The notes under the pieces are model-generated. The model was not told the origin of the DNA, searched no databases, and saw only the letters and a list, made by a program, of their open reading frames with translations. 64,000 nt of DNA from positions 5,952,001 through 6,016,000 of the forward strand of contig BSYQ01000003.1 in assembly GCA_030272585.1 (NCBI GenBank), given 5' to 3'. Positions 1 through 12,300 of this stretch are shown piece after piece (the stretch's first letter is position 1; each line of letters begins with the position of its first letter). The stretch is from Bryopsis sp. KO-2023. Taxonomy: Eukaryota; Chlorophyta; Ulvophyceae; Bryopsidales; Bryopsidaceae. The position numbers and the translations under genes were made by a program.

Positions 1-120
1 CCTCCCGGTCAGAAAAAGCAGCGATGTAACGGCAGAACTTTGATTTAAGAGGAATCTTGCGTTTTGTTCAGATGTGGAAAACAATCTTTGAAAACTGTAA
101 GATGTGAGGTTTGAGCATAC

Positions 121-2129
121 CTGCTGGAATGGCATAGTATGATTTGGTTTGTTGCGCTCTGATCCTTTTTCTGAGGGAAGCCAATTGTCGATGAGACAGG
201 TACTGCACCAAGAAGCCTGCAGCTAGGACAAAAATACCCTGAAAAGGCAATACCACAAAAAAGTTAAACCTCAGGTTCCATTCACAGAACGTCTGTCAAC
301 ATTGCAAAAAGAGAAAAGCAAAAATACAAACACCATTTTATTTTTAGAACATCCCAGCCAGCAGGGAATCCACATTTAGGTTTCCTATTTTGGGCCATCT
401 ACAAGAAAAAGGTGTTCTTCCTCCAAGGTATAAAAGGAGATACTTCATAGATCAATCAGTATCTGCTCCATTATTTTATCGTGAATGTCGTCTCGCTTCA
501 CAAAAAATTCAGGCGTCAGCTTTGGTTCTTCGCACCCTTTTTTGCTACCCAGCAGATCCTTTTAATCATTCTCCACGCATGGCTGTTATAATGATAACGC
601 GGTTATCGAAATGGCAGTGTGCAATGCTTTCACTCATCGTTGCTTACCAGGCCAACCGAAATCCATGGAAATGAAAGAACCTCACTTGCGGAGTTGCTTG
701 GGTCGCCGGAAGCTGGAGGAGATTCAGGGAGCATGGACAGGGGTACTGCAATGTAGTAGCTTCAAAATCACAACAGAAAATAAAATGACAGTTGATTTAG
801 CAGAGCAGGAAGTATACATTTTCAGGTTTAACTTCAACTGCAGCTACCCCTCCCCCCCCTTTTTCTTTTTGCTCTTTTTCAAGAAAAAAAGGAAAAAACA
901 ACTTATCACTTTGCATGAACGACACTGATGTGGCTGTACTGTGCCCTGGTCTGACTTTTATTGTTTAATTCATTTTTCCATCGACTTCCTCCAGTCTCGT
1001 CACCTCAATCCAAAGACGTACGCCATGACATGCATTCGAGCATCTTGAGGATAAGACATCAACAAAACAGTCTCCAGGTACCTTCTGAAAACGTGGAGTG
1101 AAAAAAAGGAGAGGTTTACGACAGCAGTCCAGCTTCCCTGTTTCAACAAACACATGGAAAAAAAAAATCACCCACACACACAAAGATTACATTTCAGAGA
1201 GAGTGAAAATCAAAAGGCGAAACAGAAAAAAAAAGGGGGGGGGGAGGGTCGGTGCTCTGGCTTCAGTGTTGTGAGAAAAACAATGATGTGTTTGGGAAAA
1301 CGAGGGAAAATCAGGTGCTGCGATTTCCTTACGAGTCTAGTGACAATGGCTGAGTACAAAACAAAGGCACCCCAGATCACTCCAACGAGGTAGAAATGGG
1401 AAAAGTAGGATTGAGGAACAGACAGCCCCTGCAATGCCAACCGAAAAAAGAGTGGTCTTCTTCAGCGACGGTCTTATGTCCGTCACTACCACGATTTGCA
1501 TGTGCTAGTTTCAGTTCATTACAACTTTTTTTGCTGTTTTATATTTCCCTTTCTGAGCAGTAAACAGAATAAACAGAATAAAAAAAATTCCCCAGTGCAG
1601 CAGCAACCACAACCTGTCCCTGAGAAAAAGTGTTGAATTTTTGGTTGGTTTTGAGAAGAATGACAGATTTTTGCCAGCATACCAGCAGGCCACCTTTCCT
1701 CTCCAGATTTTTCTCCCAAGTTTTCCCCCTCGATGCAAAGCATATGACAAAGGATCTGCCATGTGAAAAAAATCCTTACACATCAGCCGAGTGACTTATG
1801 ATGAACGGCTTTGATGCGGCCGTTGTGATGCTAGTGCATGCAAAAACAGGCCCGCAATGAGTTATGTTCTTCTGTTCCAAATGTTTTTTTTTAGTTCAGG
1901 GGGAAATGTCGCTGCGCGATGGGCATCGATGAACAGCGCAAAGAAACCTTTTCGAATTTCACGAGATCCCAACTCGCTTCCGACGAAGCAATTTTCTGCA
2001 GACGCACCTGAGCGTCGCTAAGATAGGGACGTCGAGCAAGCCTGCTGTGGCGAAACTCGCCGCAAGCGTCCAGTACACGAACAAAACCTTTCGAATCAGG
2101 CCCAATCCCAATATCGCCCCCCACATCAT
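121..2129 (-). CDS. SRD5A3: Polyprenal/steroid 5-alpha-reductase 3-like enzyme (5' seven exons; 3' end outside window)
   Basis: The family reduces the polyprenal/polyprenol alpha-isoprene unit while making dolichol for N-glycosylation, in the ER membrane. Rebuilt minus-strand exons: 2129-2008, 1755-1683, 1428-1333, 1137-1004, 938-910, 745-648 and 238-121; all joins keep frame, giving 223 residues plus one base. The start at 2129 opens on a hydrophobic segment (MMWGAILGLG...). The best match is exon 3, VPQSYFSHFYLVGVIW, against the family's VPKRYFSHFYIISVLW. Exon 4 carries FRRYLETVLL...HVMAYVFGL (family RRLFECLYV...HVVQYCFGL). Exon 7 has the helix before the usual H-Q/R region (LVQYLSHRQL). 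The catalytic C-terminal third lies beyond position 1. The gene diverges from the kinesin-12 gene 513 bp away. Family call is secure; the small exon 5 (29 bp) is the least certain part. Confidence 0.8.
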
Positions 2130-2642
2130 AAAAGACGAACAGGAGAACCGAAAGACGGATGCCGTCGTGGGGCGAGGTCGGCGATTCGTGGCTGACGAAG
2201 TGCCCTACAGAACGTTTTCCATCGTCGTTGTTACGAGATCGGAGTGAGTAGGGGGGGGGGCGTCGGCGTGTGTCAAGCCCAGAATGATTCACCGTTGCGA
2301 GTCATCCCCACCGCAAACGATTTTTTCCCGACCGCCAGCGCCGCTCAGACAGAAAATCACGCGAAGGGTTGCTGCGGTTTTTAAACGTGGCCCGGCCGAC
2401 AAGACTCCAACGTCGTTAGTAAATCCGTGATCTGCCATCCACCACCGCATTCCGTCAAAACCCACCAACGCGCCCCCTTCACTCGAAGGAAATCGAGAGA
2501 AGAAAACCACCGAAAAAAAAATTGCTAGTGACCCATCCCTGGTATTCTTCTCTTTCTTCATTTTGTCTTTGGATTTTTTTTTTTCCTGATTGCCGAATCG
2601 GTAAAAACGGAAAGGAAAAAGGAAAAAAAAAAAGGAAGTTCT
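2130..2642. promoter_or_regulatory. Divergent intergenic region between the reductase and kinesin-12 genes
   Basis: The two start codons (2129 minus, 2643 plus) are 513 bp apart and point away from each other, so this stretch should hold both promoters and 5' UTRs. It has mixed composition with short homopolymers (a G9 run near 2251, A and T runs at 2513-2634). I see no convincing TATA box or other named element. Confidence 0.5.
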
Positions 2643-5600
2643 ATGATGAAGAGAACGTCTCGACCTCCCACTCCGTCGTCGCGAGGCGCTTTCAAAAAAG
2701 CCGGTAGCTGTTCGGATGTGGGAGCAAACACGCCATTCATCAAAGGCCAGTTGCGCCACGCTGTGGATGGTAGTCGTGGGCCAGTGAAGGGGGGGTCGGG
2801 CGGCATTGGGGGACCGGTGTCTTTTCACCTACCACTAAATGGGACGAGCTTTGACGAGAAAGATAGACGAAACTTAGAATCACCCGGCTCGTCGGGAGGA
2901 GTCAATGTGAAGGTGAGCTCCGGTCACGTTTGATGCGAAGAACGATACCCGGGCGGCTTTGCGGCGGCGTTTCTTGGTCGCAACCGCCGAAACGACGTTA
3001 TAGAGTTGCCGCTTTTTGCGGGCATTCTCTCGTTGGGGTTGGGAGGTGAAGAATTGTGTCGGGGTGTTCGCTTGGCTTGCCAGCGCCTTGCGGGCGATGT
3101 TTTTCTTTCGTATGTGTCTAGAGCGGTTACGAAAGTGTGTTTCGTGACGTCCATTCTGTTGTGCGGATCTCTTGCGGGGCCCCAAAAGATTGTGAAGGGA
3201 TTTGTTCGGGTATCCTTGCCGAGCGCCCACCGAGCCGTCGAGAGCCGTTTTCCTTCGGCAGCGTGGCGTTGTTTTTCCCGGGACTGGTGTAACGGACCTT
3301 TGGTTTCGAAAGAGGGCGTTGCAGGCAGCGTGCACCAAAATAATGAAAAGACTTGACGACTTTCTTTTTCGTTCTCTCGGGAACGGCGTTTCCGTTGCTG
3401 CGCTCAAACGACTCCTATTTAGTCGCCCTCTTTCAAGGTTTTCAGAAAAAAAAGACAGAGCTCGTGAACTTTTCGCACCCATGCGCGTCGCAGACTCTTT
3501 CAAGGTTTCTGTTTTTAATCCGCTAACGGGTTGTCGAGTATCTATAAATAAAGTTACACTCGTCTTGATATATCCAGGAAGTAAAGCCTTGTTTTTTTTT
3601 TTCTTCTCGGAAATTGTAAACCCCCACTGGATCTAAAAAGTGCTGCTGCTGCTGCTGTTGTTTGCTACGCGCAGGTTTTGATCCGCGTGCGGCCACCAAG
3701 TACCAACGAGTTGGCGCTTGGTAAGAAACCCAACCCCTGAACATTCGTGCCCTCCTTCAGGGATGGGTGAACAGCGTTTGCAGCGCCCCCTGTGGTCATA
3801 TTCCGTTTTCCTTCTTTTTTTCCGTTGTCGAGGGCCTACCAGCAAACCAGTGGTGGCAAACCTTGAGATAGAGGATTCCTCACGGGGTTGGGGTGCAGAA
3901 TTTCCCGTCAAGGTCGCGCACTCTTTTGTTCTGTATGGTAAAAAGGTGCATGTGAATGGGGTCATGCAAATCTTTAGTAATTCTTGTGGTTTCATTTTTT
4001 TTGCTTGTAATTTTGTTCTTGTTCCCCCCGGTCCACAGAGGATGCCATTGGCTCTGTGACAATCACATCGGGCCAAACCATTGACCTCGCCCTCGAAGGA
4101 AAGGCTGAACCATGCCAATTTACCTTCGACAATGTGTATGATGAGTCAACAACACAGATTATGGTGTTTGAAGGTACAGTCAGCATAGAGGGGTTGTGAC
4201 AAAAAAGACCAAGGCAATTTTTCTAGTGGTGATGTCATCTGTTGAGAAAGTCCATAAAATCAATGGTGCAGATGATGAGGTTTTTTCCCCCAAGTATTAT
4301 TATCAATGCATAGCACATTTGTTTGTTTTTCTCGGGTGGGCGTTTTTGACCAGATGAGATCAGGATGCCTTTCATTTCATTTTTTGTTTTTTTTTTTTTC
4401 ATTTCATTTTTGGGATTTTTTTTTTCGCAAAGAATGTGATGAGAATTTTTCTCTGTTTTTTGAATTGCCAACAGGAGCGGGGGTGCCTTTGGTGGAAAAT
4501 TGTTTAAATGGGTTCAACTCGACAATTTTCTGTTACGGGCAAACTGGGGCGGGAAAAACACACACAATGATAGGGGAGTTGGAAGATAATGATAAAGTAG
4601 GTGGTTTTCCTGCAACGAAACTGGAGGCGATGGTTTTCTTTGAACAAATCAAGATTTTCATATCAAGGCTCTGTTTTTTTGTTATCCATTGCTTTTCCCA
4701 GCTGGTTACTGGGAAAAACAAGAATTAAAAATGCTGAATAAATCAAGCATTGGGGTGTCGACAGGATGTCCAGTGTGACACAGTTTTCATGCTTTGTTTC
4801 TGCACAATTGTCCCTAACCTGGATTAAGCACTGTTTTGATCAGCTTTTTTTTTTTGCCCCCCAACCACCGGAAAGAAAATGTGGGTTGCGTTTTTGGGGC
4901 AACTTCAGTCCTGTTTTTTCGAAATCATTTTCCTGTATGCTGTACAAAAAAAAAAAAGTGTGGGTGTGAGACTGTGTGTTTTTTTAACGGCAGATGGGAC
5001 TTGCTCCCCGTGTATTTGCAAGACTATTCGAAAGGATTCAGGAGGAAACTGAGAAAAATGTAAGTGGGGAAAAAAATTGCCGGTTTTTACCTTCCATTCG
5101 CATTTTCCAGGTCGATAGAACATAAACTGGCCTGATTTTACTCTTCTCTGTTCATTTTTCTGTCGCTTGCAGTGGAACCTGTCACTCATCAAAAAGAAAC
5201 AAAAGGAGTTGAATCTTTGCTTGAATGTAATTCTTTATTTGTGTTGTGGTTGGTTCGACTGCAGGAAACTACGACATTTGCAGTGGATTGCAGTTTCCTC
5301 GAAATCCACAATGAAACTATTACTGATCTCCTAAACCCGAACATGACTAACATGCTCATCCGTGAAGGCACCACCGGGGCCTACGTGGATGGGCTGAAAG
5401 CAGTCAAAACAGTGAACGGTACGATTTCTTTCTTTCTTCCAGTCTTTTGTTTTTGCTTTTCTTCATTTCCAACAAAACTGATTGAAATATCATAGTGCGA
5501 GTTGTTCATACTTGAAAAAATCGTTTCATTTCATACGTCGATGGTACCTCAGCAAATCTTTTTCCTTTCATGGAGCATACATTTGGGTCTCCAGAAAAAC

Positions 5601-8600
5601 AGCGATAGGTGCTGTGGTGAAAGTCAAGAGGCGCAATCTTGATCTCTGTGCAGTTTTATTGTGAGTGGACGCCATTGATTTGACAGTTTTTCATCGATTG
5701 ATTAGTTGAGTTTTTTTCATTTGGATTGGCAAATTTCAGGGACGGACGCTCTCGAATTAATGAAGACAGGCACCCAGAACCGAAAAGTCACAGAGACGAA
5801 AGCGAACAAACAGTCCAGTCGTTCGCACATGGTGTACACATGTTTTGTTGAGAAAAAGAGCCAAACAGAACAGGGGCTCGAGAGGAAAACCTATTCTAGA
5901 TTAAATCTTGTCGACTTGGCAGGTAGGCACTCCAAAACAGAAAACAGGCAAACAGAAGTACCTGATCTGCAAACTAGCGTCTTTCCAGCAATCCAAGAAG
6001 CTGAATAAACAAACAGAAGGAGCATCTGTGACCTTCCTTTCGACCTCCGTCATTTTTTTTTTTAAAGCAAGGAGAGTGCTTGTCGGATGTTGCAGGAATT
6101 CAGGGGATTGGGGAGGCCGATTGAGAGATCTGTTCTTTTTTATTTGATGGGTTGAACAGGTAGTGAGAGGAATAGAGCGAGCAAAGCAACAAGCGACACC
6201 CTCAAGGAAGCCTGCCACATCAACAAGTCTCTTTCGACCCTCGGAAGAGTCATCAAAGAGCTTGTCCAGAATCAACGATCGGGACACGGTCACATCCCTT
6301 ACAGGGATTCAAAGCTCACTTATCTCTTGCAGGTCGGTGCCTTCATTATGTCTCACAATTTTGATTCCACCGGATTCACTGAAGAAGGGAAGCTGGCTTT
6401 TTTGCGTCGGGTTATTCCAGCTAATTCGAGAATTGCCATGTGGCTTGTTGCCTATGTTGGTGTGAAGTGGGTTGTGTGTTTTTGGTCTTCTGCTTTTGTA
6501 CTGAAGCTTGTGTGGGTTTTTTCGAGTGCAGGATTCGCTGGGAGGAAATGCGAAAACCAGTATCATTGCAAACATCAGCCCAATGTCGCCGAACGTGCAG
6601 GAGACTCTGTCGACTTTGCAGTTCGTCAAACGTGCGAAGAATATTCGACAGAAGTGCAAGGTGAACGAGGCCACGAATGCTGGCAACGAGATCCTGCAAA
6701 AGGAAATCAGGCGGCTGAAGCATGAGCTGGAAAATGCAAGGATGCAACAAGTGCAGCAAGTGCATTCAGTGGAGCCCATGTCCACGGAGGAAACCGACAG
6801 CCTCAAAGAAAAGCTCAGAGAGTGAGTGTCAGGATTTGAAAACCTTTAAAACCTTTCAAAGAAATGTATATACATGTGCCTGTGGAAGGAAATTCAGTGG
6901 TGTTTGAAGTTGTTAATATGGTGTATGTTGGCTTCGTAACAGGGAGGTCATGAAAATGGAGGATCTGCAGGATCGCATGGAAGCCACACAATCGTCGAAC
7001 CGAACTCTCAAGGAACAAGCGCATCGCTTCCAGCAGAAAATCCAAGACTTGACCGACGACAAAGAGGCTCTGCGGGAAGATTTGAATTCCCTTTTGGAGC
7101 AGTGCGACGAAGTCAGTGCTCGGTGCGGTGATGTGGACGCTCTCAAAGAAAAGGTGGGCATGGTGGTGTGTGTATGTGTGTGTTTTTTCTCTCCCCCTCA
7201 TGATGATTGTGCGTTGTAACGATTCGATGGATGTGTCGTTTTTTCAACAGGCTTCAAGCTCTGAGATGCAAGCTGTTCTCAGCGAGCTTGAATCTGAGAA
7301 GGAGAAGGCCATGCAGACAGAGTTGACAAACCAGGAAAATGCTGCCAGAATCGAAGATCTCCTGGTCAGTCATATTCACCGCATGATTCTATTTTTCCCC
7401 AATCCACTCCCCAACTCTTTATATTTGGCCAGGTGTCGCCGCTTTGTGTTGAGGCTGTGTTGTGTGTGTGTGTTTTTCGCCGGAAAATGTAGAGCCAGAT
7501 ATCGCAGAAGACCCAAGAACTGAACTCGTACCAGGAGAAGCAGCAGAGTATCCTCAGCGAACTTGAGGCATCCCAATCAAAGATCTTGAGCTATGAAGAT
7601 GAGATTACTTCATTGACCAAGGTGGGTACCCTTGCTGCACAACTTTCCTCAAGTGAAACCACCCATTGCTTGAGCAGTGCACTGCACTACTATACTAGCA
7701 TCAAGATTTGAACCCAGCACAATTGTCATTAATTTTCTTCACTCCATTTGACGATATATATATATATTTGTGCGAGCATTTTCTTGTTGAAATTGAACCA
7801 AGATGTCCGTTGCTGCAGGAGCTTAAGGATATCCAAGCATCCCACGACAAGCTTGCAGCTGTCGAGGCCGACCTCACTGGGGAATTGGCATCAACCAAAA
7901 AGTGCCTGGAAGACCGTGAGGATGATCTGAAAAACACGCAGTCTGCGCTTGAGGCCGCGCAAGCCCAAGGCGAGCAGATCAACCAGGAGACTGCCAGACT
8001 CAGGGAGGAGCTTCACAGCTACCAGAAAAATCTGGAGGATGCTGAGCGGAGTAGAGACTTCGCCTTGGAAACGATACAGAGGGGCGAGGCTCGCATCGAG
8101 GAGCTCACGCATCAGTTGGGTGCTCAGCACACTGAGCTGAAGGGGTCTCAAGAGGCCGTGCTGAAAGTGGAGCGAGGAGCTATGGACAAAGAAAGAGAGA
8201 AGGCTGAACTCAGGGAGCAGTTGGCAGCGCTTCAGCTTGAGCTGAAGGTGTCTCAAGAATCTGCGCTCAAATGGGAGGAAGGATCTGCGGAGAAGGACAA
8301 AGAGCTGGCTGAACTGAAGGAGCAATTGGCGGTGCTGCAGATCGAGTTGGAGGTGGGACCCTGGAATATCATTGTCTGTCTCACTAGAGCTCAATCTCGA
8401 TAGCCGGAAAAAAAAGCCGATCTGTACATCATTCTCTGTCTGTTTGATAATTTTCTGTCTTGGAGTGGACGGTAGAAGCTAAAAGAAAAACTGAGTATAT
8501 ATCAATGTTCACCTTACTCTGCTCCAGCAGCAACTGCAGTTTTCATTACTCATTATTCATTATTATTTATTCTTTCTTTTTCCATTATTTCCCAACAGAA

Positions 8601-9201
8601 ACGTAACGATGATTACGAGAAGCTGAGTGCCGATAACATGAGGCTCGAGACCGAAAACGCAGAGTATTTGAACCAGCTCAACGAGGTAGAAAAGCAAAAG
8701 ATGGAGCTGCAAGACACTGTGCGAGCATTGTCTCAAGAGATCGACGAGGGGCAAGACATTATCGACCACCACATCAGGCGTTTCCACGAAGAGCACGAAA
8801 GGGTGTCGATCGCAGAAGATGGCTACCAGCGTGTTACCGGTCAGCTGCAGCGCATGATTGCCTTCACTTTCAAATACACTGCTTACTTCGACAACGCCGG
8901 CAAGCTTTTGGACGATTTCGAGGATGATTGCCCGACTTTTGTGGCTAAGAAACTGGAGGAGCACGAGAAGGAGTGCGAGTGCGACTTGCGATCGACCAAG
9001 AGGAAACTCTCCAAGAAATCCAGCAAGCTGGACAGGTCTTACCGAACGGGGATGACCTCCCCAGCTTCGATGAGGTATGGGGTGATTCCTGGAGGAATTG
9101 CAGCTTATGCTGATATGCCTTCTCAGATGCAGAGGGTCATGTCGAGGAACGGCTCCATGAGTGCGAGAGAGGTTTGGACCACCGGCTACAGCATTGCCTA
9201 A
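2643..9201 (+). CDS. Kinesin-12 family (KIF15/POK-like) motor protein, 15 exons
   Basis: Plus-end microtubule motor of the class used in spindle or division-plane work. Exons: 2643-2912, 3675-3720, 4039-4173, 4475-4596, 4994-5059, 5173-5226, 5265-5418, 5740-5922, 6160-6332, 6532-6821, 6943-7153, 7251-7364, 7493-7621, 7819-8352 and 8599-9201; all phases agree, giving 1027 residues. An 87-residue disordered N-terminus leads into [11 protein letters not shown]. The P-loop is [10 protein letters not shown] (about residue 172), switch [10 protein letters not shown], switch [11 protein letters not shown], then [26 protein letters not shown]...VNE is the neck typical of kinesin-12. Roughly residues 460-900 are coiled coil, including LKEQLA-type heptads at 8160-8350, ending in a Ser/Arg-rich tail. 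Exon 6 (18 residues, [10 protein letters not shown]...) is an insert before the conserved [13 protein letters not shown] segment and could be an alternative exon. Confidence 0.9.
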
Positions 9202-9337
9202 AAAGTGAGCAATCGCAAGCTCTGAGCGGGAAAAAAAGGGGGGGAGGGAAACGATGAGTTTTATTTTGGAAAAGAAAAAAAGTAAATTAAATCTCCCCAG
9301 GCAGGAGTGAGAGAGAGAGAAAAAAAAGAAAGAGAAA

Positions 9338-9355
9338 AATAAAACGATGTGTAAC
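9338..9355 (+). terminator. Possible polyadenylation signal of the kinesin-12 gene
   Basis: AATAAA at 9338-9343 and TGTAA at 9350-9354 lie about 140 bp past the kinesin-12 stop. AATAAA is the common eukaryotic signal; TGTAA is the usual one in chlorophyte algae. In such A-rich sequence either could be chance. Confidence 0.3.
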
Positions 9356-12300
9356 ACAGCATTGCAATGTCTCTAGGAGAATATTACGACAGGGCATAAA
9401 AAAAAAGAAGAAAGGAAAGGAAGTCAGAGTTCGTTTTCGTTTTTTTTTTTTTGGTTTATGGTAGAAAAAAAGAAGTCGATGTGTCATTTTTTTTTTTCCC
9501 CTTCCTGTTTTTTTTTTTTTTGGTGGTCGCTGGTATGCTTGTTTTCGAGGGTCGAGAGCTCTTCTCTCTGTTTTTTTGTTTTTTCCCCTCAACGAATTTA
9601 TTTTTTTGATTCCTTTCTGCTCCCCTTTTTGGTTTTCTTCGTGGGGTGTTTTGGTGATGGTTTTCTGCTTTTTTTTTCCGTTTTTTCTTATGTTTTTTTT
9701 TTTTTCTCGCTTTTTTCCCTTGATGCCAAAGGAACTTCGTGGATTGCTCCCCCTCACTAGGGGCTTTGATGCCCACGTAGCTCGGTTTATCTTTTCTCTG
9801 GGTGGGTATTTGTGTTCCAATGGGGGAAGGAAAGAAAAAAAAAAGGAGAAAAGATCGATAGGGAAAATCAGGAGGAGGAAACAAAAAATAACGAAGGGAA
9901 AATCAAAAAGGATGAAGGAAAACAAATTTCCAAAGGGGGTGAGGGGGAGCTATCTCTCAAGTTCAAGATGCTATGCACCAAAAAAAAAAAAAAAAGCAAT
10001 GGAGTGGGGGGATAAAAAAAACAAAGGGAGAACAAAAAGGAATGATAGAAGTGGTTTTTTATCATAGATGTCTCATCAGGGTTGATAGAAGCAAAAGAGC
10101 CATGGTAGTTTCATTTTTTATATTGTGCGAAAAAAAAAAGGGGAAGAAAAAGCCAAAGAAAAAAAACTTGATCCACTTGTTTTTTGTTTTGTTTTTTTCT
10201 TCCAAACTTTTTCTCCATGAACTACAAAAAGAAATGACAATAGAAAGCAGAAGAAAGAGAGAGAGAGAGAGGGGTGAACCAAAAAAAAAAAAAAAAACTA
10301 AAGGAAAAAAACAAAAGAAAAAGAAAAGCAATGTGGGAATGCTACTTTTTCTTCTTTCCCTCTTTTTCGTTGCTTTCTTTTTTTCTCTCGTTTTTTTTTT
10401 TTGTTCGTTTTTTTTTCGAGAGGTTGTGCATGGGGAAAAGAAAATGGTGATTGTGGGTTATGAGGGGGGAAGCCACCTGGAGTGGTCGTTTGGGGAAAAA
10501 TTCTCCAAAGAAATTGAATTGATGAGGGAAGGGAGGGGGGGGGGAAGAGATATTCTGAGAACAATGCAGTTTTGAAAAGGTTGAGCGACCATTGGAAAAA
10601 AAAATCTTTAAAAATAAAGGTTTTCATTTTCTGTTGGTATGAAAATTTTCAATTTTCGCTGTGTTACAAAAGCACAGTAGTTCCCAATTCTTTTCTGTTT
10701 TTGAAAAAAAACTCGTAATTAACTTTTTTTTTCACCCCCTCCGTTCCCCTAAATTGGAGAGAAATTTCTGTTGAGGGAAAAAAAAGGGGGGTGGTGACTC
10801 CCCATCCAGGGCAAGGGATGTTTCGTTTTTCGTTTTCAAATGTTTTTTATTCAACCAAATTGGAATGGCTTAGGTGGGGGTGTATTGAGATTTTTCTCTT
10901 TTTTTTGTGTGTGTGTTTTCATATTTGTACAATTTGGTTTAATTTCTGTGTCGAAAGGGGGGGTAAAAATTTGCTTTCCCAATCAACCGAGAAGGAAAAG
11001 AGAGAGAAACAAAAGGAGAAATGAGAAATTAGAGTTTGGAAAAGGTTGAAAAAAAAAAAAACATTTTGGGAAGGAGAACTGGAGGAAGAGGGGGGAGGGA
11101 AAGCATTGAGGAAAAAAACCTCTCCGCAAAAAAAAAAAGAAAGGAAAGGTCAACCTTGGTTTGTGCATAATCTTGAGATATCTTATTTTTGGAAGAGGGA
11201 AAAAAAAAGGGGGGAGAAAAAAGAGAGCTACTGTCCAAAAAAAAAAGAAAAAAGAAAAGTTTAAAATAGAAAAGAAGACAAGGACCACAATCAATATACA
11301 TATGATATATTTCTACATATACATTAAAAAAAGTGAGAGAGATCAAAGTAAAAGAAAAAGCAAACAAAGAAATGGTGCAAATCACAGGGTGGGGGAGCGA
11401 GTTTTGTAATGCTGAAAAGAGCTCTTTGGAGAGGGTTTTTTTTTGTTTTTTTGGCTTGGATTTGAAGGTGGCTGAGGGGGGGTTGCAGGGTTGGGTGTCA
11501 AATTGTTGTGGAGAGAGGCTGGGGTGGGGAGGTGGGGAGATATTCAACAATGTTTGGGGGGCTGGTGGTTTTAGTCGGGGGCTTTTGTGTGTTGTTTTCT
11601 TTAGTGGAAGCTGATGGAGGGTGTTCTGAGCTCACAATACATTCAAAAAAAATGAAAAGGATTTTCTGTTTTAATTTAACAAAAAAAATACTAAAAAAGC
11701 AAATTTGGGGGGCTGGGGAAGAAATTGGTCGGGGGATGGAGGGCTCTTTGACTGCAGAAGCTGCAATGCTCACTGAAAAACAAGGAGAGGGCAGAAAAAA
11801 AAGGTGGGAAAAAATTATGAAAGCAATGGATTTTGGTAGGAGGGTGTCTCGTCTTTTTATTTTATTTTGCCTTCTTTTGCCTTCTTTTGCTTGTGGGTTT
11901 TGTGTTGCAATTTTGCAATTTTTGCAGCGGAGGTGGGAGGTGGAAAAAAAAAGGAAAAAAAAAGAGGGGATGGGTATCAAAGGAGGATGTGGGTGGGAAG
12001 GAAAGGGAAAAAATTCCCAAAAAGAGAAAAAAAATTGAACACTGGTGTGCACCGAGCGAGGGTAAGGCTATCAAAGTATCAAACTAGGTGGGGGAAAAAA
12101 AAGAAAAAAAAAGTGTGTAAAAAGATCTTTTCAGGGGGGACAAAAATGGGCGAAGGGAAAAAAAAGGGTGAAAAAGGGGGCAAAGAAAAAACTCTTTTTT
12201 TTTTTCTTTCATTTTTTGTTTTTTTTGGTTTTTCAGATTCTGTTTCGATTTCGTTGATGGTTGTTTTTGGTTTTTTTCTTTAATTCTCAAATCGGGGGGC

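Noticed and set aside
9287-9925. 212-codon minus open frame (also minus 15033-15746, 237 codons, and 11498-12052, 184 codons)
   Set aside because: Translations are Phe/Ser/Lys/Pro-rich low complexity created by T and A runs in C-depleted DNA; no domain, no splice logic.
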